From contig CAIXGT010000126.1 of the NCBI GenBank assembly GCA_903919105.1, positions 1 through 5,658 of the forward strand: a stretch of 5,658 nucleotides of DNA, in the 5' to 3' direction. The position numbers and the translations under genes were made by a program. Shown in pieces: positions 1-5,364 of the stretch. The notes under the pieces are model-generated. The model was not told the DNA's origin. It did not search any database and saw only the letters and a program-made list of their open reading frames with translations. The stretch comes from an uncultured Spartobacteria bacterium (GTDB lineage: Bacteria; Verrucomicrobiota; Verrucomicrobiae; Chthoniobacterales; UBA6821). The first letter of the stretch is position 1. Every line of letters begins with the position of its first letter.

Positions 1-1373
1 ACCCGACTCATCCTGCCTTTCTCACGCTCAAACCGGTGACGAAGGATCACACCTAGCTGATCTCCCAGCGAGGAGAGCCTCTGCTCGGCATTTGCCAGGC
101 GATAACCCGGATGGGCCGATGCAATCTGCGCCGACATTCTGGCTAGCCGGGCATCCAACTGTTCCAAACGGCGATCCAAGAGCCCGGAGAGGGACTCCTC
201 AAGACGATCTGCCGTCTGACGAGCCTCCTCCGTCCGGTGGTAGGGTTCTCGGAATAATACCGAAGAAGCCAGTCTGTGCTCAGCTGCACGTTGAAGCCCG
301 ATCAGCGCATCGGCCTCACGCGCAATCTTAGCCACCAGAGCACGACAGCGCTCCAAAAGTTCGGAGCCCTCTGCGGCAAGTAGTTCCGCGGCGGCACTCG
401 GAGTGGGAGCCCGTAGATCGGCGACGAAATCCGCAATTGAGAAATCGATCTCATGACCCACGGCACTCACGACAGGAATTCGGGATTCGGCGATGGCACG
501 TGCGACGACCTCTTCATTGAATTCCCAGAGATCCTCCAGACTCCCTCCACCGCGTGTGACAACAATGACATCCACAGGACCGATAGAGGGATTTCCCTCG
601 GAGAGTTCTGAAATGGCGGTGGCAATTTCGGCGGCCGATCCCTTGCCCTGCACCCGCACGGGGTGGATGACCACCCGGAGCCCCGGATGGCGACGGTGAA
701 GCACCTGCAGGAAATCCTGGATCGCCGCTCCCGTGGGAGAAGTGACCACGCCGATCCGGCGCGGGAAACGGGGGATCGGACGCTTTCTCTCCAGATCAAA
801 AAGCCCCTCGGCCGCGAGTCGTCGCTTGAGTTCCTCAAATCGGGCTTGAAGCATTCCCTCTCCCTTGGCCTGCACCAGTCTCACCATCAGCTGGTACTGC
901 CCGCGGGCCTGGTAAACGCTCACCGGCCCGAAAAGCTGTACTTGGAGGCCGTCTCGCAACTCGACCTTCTGGCCCGAGGCGGAGCGGGCAAAGAGGACGC
1001 AGGAGAGCTGCGATTCCTCATCCTTGAGCGTGAAGTAGCAATGGCCGGAGCCTTGGCGACGGAGGTTGGAAATCTCCCCCTCGACCCATACCATGCCGAT
1101 ACCCTCTTCAAGAAGCCCGGTAATCCGACGGGTCAACTGGGCTACGGAGAACACTTCAAGCTCCTTGGAATCATTAGAATCCTTAGAATCCTTGGATTCG
1201 GATGGTTGCGGCGACAGCTCTTTGGGAGATTTGCGAGAAGTCGGGGCGGCAGAGATCAGCGTATCCTTCCGTGCAGCAGGCTCAGGGAGTTTACGGCTTC
1301 GAGGAAGCACGGGGGCCATGTCAAAGCCGAGTTGCAACTCCCCCTCCGCTTCCTTGCCTGGGCGACGTGACAT
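1..1373 (-). CDS. xseA: Exodeoxyribonuclease VII large subunit (3' end beyond window)
   Basis: This is the large, catalytic subunit of exonuclease VII, which degrades single-stranded DNA to oligonucleotides in the cytoplasm together with several XseB small subunits. The frame is open from ATG at 1373 to the left edge, giving 457 residues without a stop. The N-terminal OB-fold DNA-binding domain runs from about residue 75 to 170 (FSVAQLTRRI, VEGEISNLRRQGSGHCYFTL). The catalytic domain follows, with TSPTGAAIQD at 211-220, RGGGSLEDLWEFNEE at 274-288 and SAVGHEIDF through DLRAPTPSAAAE at 303-330. From about 330 onward the sequence is charged and Leu/Ala/Glu/Arg-rich, as in the family's helical coiled-coil region. 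The extreme C-terminus is missing. Compared with the E. coli protein, about 70 residues precede the OB fold; they are Ser/Lys/Pro-rich and look disordered. A start at Met19 or later is possible. The gene begins 2 bp after the LON-domain gene stop, so the two are very likely co-transcribed. The family assignment is close to certain. Confidence 0.97.
   Translation of the reverse strand, partial: MSRRPGKEAEGELQLGFDMAPVLPRSRKLPEPAARKDTLISAAPTSRKSPKELSPQPSESKDSKDSNDSKELEVFSVAQLTRRITGLLEEGIGMVWVEGEISNLRRQGSGHCYFTLKDEESQLSCVLFARSASGQKVELRDGLQVQLFGPVSVYQARGQYQLMVRLVQAKGEGMLQARFEELKRRLAAEGLFDLERKRPIPRFPRRIGVVTSPTGAAIQDFLQVLHRRHPGLRVVIHPVRVQGKGSAAEIATAISELSEGNPSIGPVDVIVVTRGGGSLEDLWEFNEEVVARAIAESRIPVVSAVGHEIDFSIADFVADLRAPTPSAAAELLAAEGSELLERCRALVAKIAREADALIGLQRAAEHRLASSVLFREPYHRTEEARQTADRLEESLSGLLDRRLEQLDARLARMSAQIASAHPGYRLANAEQRLSSLGDQLGVILRHRFEREKGRMSR
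1164..1199 (-). repeat. Four 9-bp tandem units in the xseA N-terminal extension
   Basis: On the minus strand, four successive 9-bp units read GAATCCAAG, GATTCTAAG, GATTCTAAT and GATTCCAAG. They encode residues 59-70 of XseA as a (D/E)-S-(K/N) triplet repeat just before the OB fold. The units differ at one to three positions. The repeat keeps frame, so gain or loss of a unit would only change the length of a hydrophilic linker. This is seen directly; any functional role is speculative. Confidence 0.75.
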
Positions 1374-1375
1374 GG

Positions 1376-1984
1376 TCAGGAGAGCTGGGAGCGCAGTCCC
1401 GCAAGCAACTTCTCCAGGCGTCTCGGGATCTCAATCTCTTCCAGCAGCATCTGGCGCACACGGGGATCGGCAATCAGCGTCGAAGCCACCAGATCCGTGA
1501 TAACACCGATATTGGTGATCTGGTTCAGATAGGCTTCGAACTCGGATGGCAGTTCGATCCCCTGCTCTTTGAAGCGCGCACACAGGGCGTGCAACTGGAT
1601 GACCTTCGACTCCAGATCATCGTGCTCCCCTTCGTGGCTGCGAAGCTCCTCGACCCGCGCGATGCGATAGGGACTGGACTGATCCCAACCGGTGAACCTC
1701 ACACGGCATACACCCTGCAGGATCAGGTTGGAGGTTCCATCATCATTCCGGATACAGGCCCGGACCAATCCCGCTCCAGCGATCATCTCGACCTCGCTCT
1801 CCTCCTGATTGCGCGGCATCGCCATAGCGACCATGCGACCTGCAGCAAGCGCCTCCTCGAGCATCTCACGATAACGCGGTTCGAAAATGTAGAGCGGCAG
1901 CAGCGCATTGGGGAAGAGCGTTACCCCCGGGAGTACCATGACCGGCAGGGTTGGCGGCAGCGGTTCGATTTGTTCCCCATTCAT
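1376..1984 (-). CDS. Stand-alone LON substrate-binding domain protein
   Basis: This 202-residue protein consists almost entirely of the domain found at the N-terminus of the Lon protease (Pfam LON_substr_bdg, PF02190). It has neither the AAA+ ATPase nor the Ser-Lys protease domain. The diagnostic opening is LPVMVLPGVTLFPNALLPLY followed by IFEPRYREML (residues 13-42). The central beta segment is GAGLVRACIRNDDGTSNLIL then QGVCRVRF (70-97). A helical C-terminal part, DLVASTLIADPRVRQMLLEE at 164-183 then RRLEKLLAGL, resembles the Lon pattern. It has no signal peptide or membrane segment, so it is cytoplasmic. Similar short proteins (YcaP/LonN-like 'peptidase S16' annotations) are widespread, but their substrates are not generally known. 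The ATG at 1984 has no clear Shine-Dalgarno sequence. The next possible starts upstream are out of frame. The stop lies 2 bp before xseA, indicating a shared transcript, although a functional link to exonuclease VII is not evident. Family call is firm; function is unknown. Confidence 0.93.
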   Translation of the reverse strand: MNGEQIEPLPPTLPVMVLPGVTLFPNALLPLYIFEPRYREMLEEALAAGRMVAMAMPRNQEESEVEMIAGAGLVRACIRNDDGTSNLILQGVCRVRFTGWDQSSPYRIARVEELRSHEGEHDDLESKVIQLHALCARFKEQGIELPSEFEAYLNQITNIGVITDLVASTLIADPRVRQMLLEEIEIPRRLEKLLAGLRSQLS

Positions 1985-2148
1985 GACATCAGGCTACGCA
2001 TTCTAGGAGCTCTCCATAAACCAGAAAAACCTGTTTTATCGTCCGATCCGATCCCTCAATGAATTAGGGCGAAATTGTTCCTTTTTAAACCTTCACCCAA
2101 CCCTTAACAGCAGCTAGTTAAAAGCCTGTGACCGTCTACTGTCCTCCC
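1985..2148. promoter_or_regulatory. Divergent intergenic region holding both promoters
   Basis: This stretch separates the leftward LON/xseA pair from the rightward secreted-protein gene, so transcription start signals for both are expected here. It is more AT-rich than its flanks, with runs such as CTTTTTAAAC near 2081. I see no strong sigma-70 consensus pair on the plus strand. A short inverted repeat, TTAAC (2104-2108) and GTTAA (2117-2121) with an 8-bp spacer, lies just upstream of the plus-strand gene and could be an operator, but arms this short can occur by chance. The regulatory role is inferred from gene orientation. Confidence 0.45.
2035..2063 (-). promoter_or_regulatory. Weak candidate promoter for the LON-domain/xseA pair
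   Basis: Reading leftwards, TTCATT (2063-2058) is followed after 17 bp by GATAAA (2040-2035). They match 3/6 and 4/6 of the sigma-70 -35 and -10 consensus, with ideal spacing. The -10 lies about 50 bp before the ATG at 1984. The matches are poor enough that this is only the best candidate in an AT-rich gap, not an identification. Confidence 0.22.
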
Positions 2149-3303
2149 ATGTTTTCTAGATCGGGCGGTGTGTCCTTGATGATCTGCCTGTTCCTTGGTG
2201 CCATCTCCACTCTCATGGCGGAGACATTCGATCCCCTGACCGTGACCTTTCAGCCCAAGCAAGCCATCGGCACGATTCCCGTTTGGGAAACCGGAACCAC
2301 CAATGTTCCCTCGATTCATGCCGAGTCTGATTCCGTTTACATTCCCGTCCCATCGCTTTCCTCCCAAGAGGAGATCGGATGCTTTGCACTCACCGTGGTT
2401 TTCCAAGACACCGGAGATGGAGGTCCCGTCGTGGAGTGGAGATCGAACCAGGGGGATCTCACCCTCCTGAGCGCAGGCTTGGGGGAGAGTGGGGTAGCGC
2501 TTGGATTGAATGCTCACACCCTCCTGCTCCCCCAGTCACTGACCTTGGACGGGGGTAGTATCAGCGTCTCCTATGTCGGAAGGTTTTCCCGCCTGATATC
2601 GACTTCCCTTCGTCCAGCAAGGGAACTGGGTGTGGCGGCGCTTGGCGAGGACTTCAAGCCTGCCCTTATCGAGAATGATCACCAGGTCCTTGCCGAGGAA
2701 GAAGTCTCCGGAGCCGATCAGCATCCCCAGTCAGGAGACAGGACCGATGGTTCTGTCATCCATGCGGATTTGGCAGCCTCTCCCCTGCGTCTCGATCTTC
2801 CTGGATCGGGAAACACGACGGAATTTGTGGTTCCTCTCTCGGACAAGCCGGTGGGAAGCCTGCTTCAGGCCGAGGTGGGAGGACTGGATCCCGAGTCTTG
2901 GATTGAGGTCCGCATCAACGGCGAGTTGCGTGGCATTCTGGCCCCAGCTCCCTTCTCTCTTAAGTCACCCGGAGTCATCATCTCCCCAGAAGGCCACCTT
3001 CAGGTGGCGGGTTGGCGGAACGCATCGATTTTCATTCCCTCCAGACTCTGGGCCACAGGTGACAATTCGATTGTCCTCTTACTGCATCGTGCTCCGGGCG
3101 ATTCCGGCTCTCCTGTCTACCTGAGGAAGGTCAGAGCCGATCTTCTTTTCCCCAGTATCAGCACCAGCACCAGTACCGCCCCGTCATCAACGGCATCGGG
3201 ATCTCCTGAAACCCTCTCCACAGGGTCCCTTTACGGAAATCCTTCGCCCTCGCTTTTTCATGCATCCTCACCGGCTCCCCTTCGGACAGGCGGCCTTCAT
3301 TAA
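2149..3303 (+). CDS. Secreted protein of unknown function, beta-rich, with Ser/Thr/Pro tail
   Basis: I do not recognise this family. The ATG at 2149 gives 384 residues. They begin with a good Sec signal peptide: a short basic start (MFSRSGG), the hydrophobic core VSLMICLFLGAISTLMA, and likely cleavage after Ala24 or Ser20. A GTG at 2128 would add seven residues. Neither start has a clear Shine-Dalgarno sequence, and ATG is preferred because it gives a normal-length signal peptide. There is no lipobox. The mature part shows two beta-strand-like blocks, about 25-165 and 210-335, joined by an acidic linker (AEEEVSGADQHPQSGD, 182-197). The second block (SWIEVRINGEL near 251, then FIPSRLW and GDNSIVLLLH) recalls galactose-binding-like jelly-roll folds; this is inference only. 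The last 50 residues or so are Ser/Thr/Pro-rich and low complexity, as in linkers or surface-exposed tails. No catalytic motif, sortase signal or C-terminal membrane segment is visible. It lies 89 bp before gspG on the same strand, so it could be a T2SS cargo or accessory factor. Confidence 0.8.
   Translation: MFSRSGGVSLMICLFLGAISTLMAETFDPLTVTFQPKQAIGTIPVWETGTTNVPSIHAESDSVYIPVPSLSSQEEIGCFALTVVFQDTGDGGPVVEWRSNQGDLTLLSAGLGESGVALGLNAHTLLLPQSLTLDGGSISVSYVGRFSRLISTSLRPARELGVAALGEDFKPALIENDHQVLAEEEVSGADQHPQSGDRTDGSVIHADLAASPLRLDLPGSGNTTEFVVPLSDKPVGSLLQAEVGGLDPESWIEVRINGELRGILAPAPFSLKSPGVIISPEGHLQVAGWRNASIFIPSRLWATGDNSIVLLLHRAPGDSGSPVYLRKVRADLLFPSISTSTSTAPSSTASGSPETLSTGSLYGNPSPSLFHASSPAPLRTGGLH
3154..3177 (+). 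repeat. Hexanucleotide microrepeat encoding a Ser-Thr run
   Basis: Four 6-bp units (AGTATC, AGCACC, AGCACC, AGTACC) encode Ser-Ile followed by three Ser-Thr pairs. They lie at the start of the low-complexity tail of the secreted protein. The repeat is seen directly. It probably arose by local slippage and marks the border between the folded part and the tail. Confidence 0.6.
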
Positions 3304-3332
3304 ATCCATCGACCGATCTTGACGCCACACGC

Positions 3333-3353
3333 TTCCTAGATGAGATCTAGGAA
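3333..3353. promoter_or_regulatory. Perfect 9-bp inverted repeat upstream of gspG
   Basis: TTCCTAGAT (3333-3341) and ATCTAGGAA (3345-3353) are perfect complements around a 3-base GAG loop. The hairpin sits 30 bp after the stop of the secreted-protein gene and 39 bp before the gspG ATG. No T-run follows on either strand, so it is not a standard intrinsic terminator. A TTGACG resembling a -35 box lies just upstream at 3319-3324, but no good -10 follows at 16-18 bp. Possible roles are an operator overlapping a promoter, or an RNA hairpin that attenuates or stabilises the pseudopilin transcript. The structure is seen; its role is unproven. Confidence 0.5.
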
Positions 3354-3392
3354 AACACTGAATCTCACCTTTCTTCAACCATCCGAGCGACC

Positions 3393-3839
3393 ATGCCATC
3401 TATGAACAACCCCTCTCGCTTCAACCACCGTGCCTCACTCCGCGGAGATTCAGGTTACACACTCTTCGAGATCATGCTCGTACTCGGTATCATTGCCGTG
3501 CTGGTCGGTTCAGCCATCTACATGCTTTCGGGCAATATTGATGTGGCCAAGGAACAGCGCGTGCAGAGCGACATTCAGGCTATCTCTATGCAACTCCGCA
3601 CCTACGAGATGCTCAATTACCGCAAACCAACTACCGAACAGGGCCTCAAGGCTCTGGTCCAGATGCCCTCTTCGGATCCAAAGCCGCAGCATTGGAAGAA
3701 GCTGATGGAGAGTGTCCCTCTCGACCCGTGGGGTAATGAGTACATCTACATCAATCCGGGAAAGTTCAAGACCGACGGTTTCGATCTCTACTCATTCGGG
3801 CCGAAGGGAGTCGAGGGTGACGGCAATATCGGAAAATAA
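3393..3839 (+). CDS. gspG: Type II secretion major pseudopilin GspG
   Basis: GspG is the main subunit of the T2SS pseudopilus, a periplasmic fibre anchored in the inner membrane that is thought to push folded proteins through the outer-membrane secretin. The 148-residue preprotein has a class III signal: a hydrophilic leader ending in Gly21, then YTLFE with Glu at +5, then a hydrophobic helix to about residue 46. The mature form has 127 residues. Family hallmarks are PTTEQGLKALV (79-89), W101, VPLDPWGNEYIYINPG (108-123) and FDLYSFGPKGVEGDG (130-144). The final loop normally binds calcium. Here it reads GPKGVEGDGNIGK, with fewer acidic residues than the usual '..DG..GG...DI.N' pattern. Tyr rather than Phe or Met at +1 is unusual. 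ATG at 3402 (Met4) is an alternative start; no strong Shine-Dalgarno precedes either. This is the first gene of an overlapping G-H-I-J-K set. Confidence 0.95.
   Translation: MPSMNNPSRFNHRASLRGDSGYTLFEIMLVLGIIAVLVGSAIYMLSGNIDVAKEQRVQSDIQAISMQLRTYEMLNYRKPTTEQGLKALVQMPSSDPKPQHWKKLMESVPLDPWGNEYIYINPGKFKTDGFDLYSFGPKGVEGDGNIGK
3804..3810 (+). promoter_or_regulatory. Shine-Dalgarno sequence for gspH inside gspG
   Basis: AAGGGAG at 3804-3810 ends 6 bases before the GTG at 3817, a near-ideal match to the anti-Shine-Dalgarno sequence and spacing. It decides the gspH start in favour of GTG 3817 over the upstream ATG 3712 and the later GTG 3847. It lies within the gspG codons for the C-terminal PKGV segment. 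Confidence 0.7.
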
Positions 3840-4278
3840 TCGGCGGGTGCGGAGAAGGGGCATCCGCGCTTTTACACTGCTAGAGATCATCATTGCCCTC
3901 TCACTGGTGGCGATTCTCATCTCGGCCTCACTTCCCTATCTCTTCGACTCCTTTGCCGCTGCCGCGGGAGACCGCGCTGCGGATGCTATCACGAACAGAG
4001 CCCAGGAGATCCGCTCCAAGGCCATGGAATCAGGAGAACGTCAGAAAATCATCCTGACCTCCAACGGCGTCAAAGACATGCCCCTTCCGAAAGGATGGAC
4101 TCTGGAAGTCAAGGGGCTCAATGACTCAAAATTCCATGCTCCGACACGTAACCAGTCATGGGAATTCAATACTGCAGGCATCTGCCAACCGCTCTCGCTC
4201 CGCCTCGCAAACAAAGATCGAGAGATCCTGCTCTCCTTTGATGCATTGACAGCGCAACCGGCCCATGATGATGAGTAA
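3817..4278 (+). CDS. gspH: Type II secretion minor pseudopilin GspH
   Basis: GspH is a minor pseudopilin thought to join the tip complex (H-I-J-K) to the GspG shaft in the inner membrane and periplasm. The GTG at 3817 gives 153 residues: a very basic leader (NNRRVRRRGIRA), then a prepilin signal FTLLE with Glu at +5 and the hydrophobic helix EIIIALSLVAILISASLPYL. Cleavage would fall after Ala18, where Gly is usual. The C-terminal part, W115-EFNTAG then ICQPLSLRL and ILLSFDALTAQ (137-147), fits the beta-sheet end of GspH/FimT-like proteins. The start overlaps gspG by 23 bases. The open frame extends back to ATG 3712, but that would give an improbable 35-residue addition encoded wholly within gspG. 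GTG 3847 is a shorter alternative. Assignment rests on the prepilin signal, C-terminal pattern and position between gspG and gspI; sequence similarity in this family is always low. Confidence 0.86.
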   Translation: MTAISENNRRVRRRGIRAFTLLEIIIALSLVAILISASLPYLFDSFAAAAGDRAADAITNRAQEIRSKAMESGERQKIILTSNGVKDMPLPKGWTLEVKGLNDSKFHAPTRNQSWEFNTAGICQPLSLRLANKDREILLSFDALTAQPAHDDE

Positions 4279-4672
4279 CCGGGATTTCAGGAACAGATCC
4301 GGAGTCTTCACCCGGGGTTTCACCTTGTTCGAGGTACTGATCGCCTTGGCCGTCTTCATGCTGGCAGTGACCGGTCTGGCCATCGCCCTGAATACGGCGC
4401 TCCAGGCGGCCCTGGAGGTTAGGCAGCGCTCGTTTTGCCGGGCAGAACTGGAATCACGGCTCGCCTTCTGCCAAGCAGTCCCTCCTCCAGTCGGAAGTAC
4501 TAGAGTGCTGGAAGCCTCTAAAAACCATGGAGTGAAGGTCGAGGAGTCCCTTATCCCTTGGCCGCTGAAAAACGGGCAGGGCCTCGAGGTAGTAGGACTG
4601 AAGAAGTTGACGATCAAGACAACCTCCGGCAACCAGACGGATCGGGCGGAGATTCTGCTCAACCTACCATGA
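4265..4672 (+). CDS. gspI: Type II secretion minor pseudopilin GspI
   Basis: GspI nucleates the T2SS pseudopilus tip with GspJ and GspK. The 135-residue preprotein has a leader ending TRG, cleavage after Gly18, then FTLFEVLIALAVFMLAVTGL with Glu at +5, the pattern most typical of GspI. A helix (ALNTALQAALEVRQRSFCRA, 41-60) follows, then a short globular part ending in a beta strand (RAEILLNLP). The length matches the family. Three consecutive ATG codons (4265, 4268, 4271) leave the exact start open. The overlap with gspH is 14 or 8 bases depending on the choice. No Shine-Dalgarno is evident, so initiation probably depends on ribosomes terminating at gspH. The mature protein contains two Cys (58 and 69), which could form a disulfide in the periplasm. 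Confidence 0.87.
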   Translation: MMMSNRDFRNRSGVFTRGFTLFEVLIALAVFMLAVTGLAIALNTALQAALEVRQRSFCRAELESRLAFCQAVPPPVGSTRVLEASKNHGVKVEESLIPWPLKNGQGLEVVGLKKLTIKTTSGNQTDRAEILLNLP

Positions 4673-5364
4673 TCACACTGGCCTCCAAACGATCCGGTGA
4701 CAGAACATTGAAAGCCTTCACGCTGCTGGAGGTGATCCTTTCCATGGCAATCATGGCCCTGCTCGCAGCCTCCGTCTATGCGATCACGAGTTCATCGATC
4801 ACGGCAGCACGGACGGCGATGGATCAACAACTTGTCCTGCGCCGCCTGGATGCCTTTATCCGAATCACCCGCAACGCCTTCCTTAATCTTCCAGGACAGG
4901 GAACAGTCGCTCTCGAAATAGGCAAGGGTAAGGGAGGTGCAGCTGAGCCCCGCTTAATCTTGGGAAAGGTTCAGGGACTTTTTGGGATGCCAAGCCTTGG
5001 TGGAGCATCCCTGATGCTAGCCGCAAAGGCGCGGTCGGATGGCACGAGGACGATCTGCATGGTAAGGATTCCCGCTCGCCTGAGCGACCGCGAACTGGAA
5101 GCGGCAATGAATGCCCCCGGCGTTCCTCTTCTGCCTAAAGTCCGAAAACCGCGTTGGTCCTTCATGGCGGCAGCCAATGGGGATGGGACACCTGCTTGGA
5201 AAGAGGAGTGGCCAGCAGGAGGTGGAAGTCCCCGCCCCCTACTGGTGCGTCTGCAGCTAGAAATCGACGAGATTCCGGATCCCGTAGAAGCGATTTTTTA
5301 TGTGCCGCCGTTACTAGCACCCCAAGCTGTCACGACAACGCAAACAAATGCAGTGCAGCCATGA
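4669..5364 (+). CDS. gspJ: Type II secretion minor pseudopilin GspJ
   Basis: GspJ is the larger minor pseudopilin that packs with GspI and GspK at the pseudopilus tip. From ATG 4669 it has 231 residues: leader MITLASKRSGDRTLKA, cleavage after Ala16, then FTLLE with Glu at +5 and the helix VILSMAIMALLAASVYAI. A helical arm follows (MDQQLVLRRLDAFIRITRNA, 51-70), matching the GspJ pattern in this region. The late motif W177-KEEWP then PRPLLVRLQLEID (188-200) is the usual GspJ 'W..EWP....P..V.L.L' element. The tail (PQAVTTTQTNAVQP) looks disordered. The start codon overlaps the gspI stop in an ATGA arrangement. The frame is open upstream to ATG 4558, but that longer form would place 37 unlikely residues before the signal. 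Confidence 0.88.
   Translation: MITLASKRSGDRTLKAFTLLEVILSMAIMALLAASVYAITSSSITAARTAMDQQLVLRRLDAFIRITRNAFLNLPGQGTVALEIGKGKGGAAEPRLILGKVQGLFGMPSLGGASLMLAAKARSDGTRTICMVRIPARLSDRELEAAMNAPGVPLLPKVRKPRWSFMAAANGDGTPAWKEEWPAGGGSPRPLLVRLQLEIDEIPDPVEAIFYVPPLLAPQAVTTTQTNAVQP

Noticed and set aside
92..331. Plus-strand open frame of 79 codons near the left edge
   Set aside because: It is antisense to the helical C-terminal region of XseA and has no supporting signal.
663..1370. Plus-strand open frame of 235 codons
   Set aside because: It lies wholly antisense to xseA, whose motifs are unmistakable. The translation has no recognisable domain and fits a codon-bias shadow.
1202..2062. Plus-strand open frame of 286 codons
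   Set aside because: It is antisense to the LON-domain gene and the xseA start. Its low-complexity, non-family-like translation points to a shadow frame.
2170..2187. Possible lipoprotein signal (SLMIC) in the secreted protein
   Set aside because: The residues before Cys do not fit the lipobox (small residues expected at -1 and -2), and the hydrophobic core continues beyond the Cys.
2104..2517. Minus-strand open frame of 137 codons overlapping the secreted-protein gene
   Set aside because: The opposite frame has a good signal peptide and plausible beta-strand pattern, whereas this one is Gly/His/Arg-rich with no motif.
3333..3353. Intrinsic terminator reading of the inverted repeat
   Set aside because: The stem is AT-rich and no T-tract follows on either strand, so it is reported only as an inverted repeat.
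3712..3816. Upstream ATG extension of gspH
   Set aside because: It adds 35 Ser/Arg-rich residues encoded by the gspG coding region in another frame. GTG 3817 has an excellent Shine-Dalgarno and gives a normal prepilin leader.
4558..4668. Upstream ATG extension of gspJ
   Set aside because: It would place 37 residues before the prepilin signal within gspI. The ATGA overlap at 4669 gives a normal short leader.
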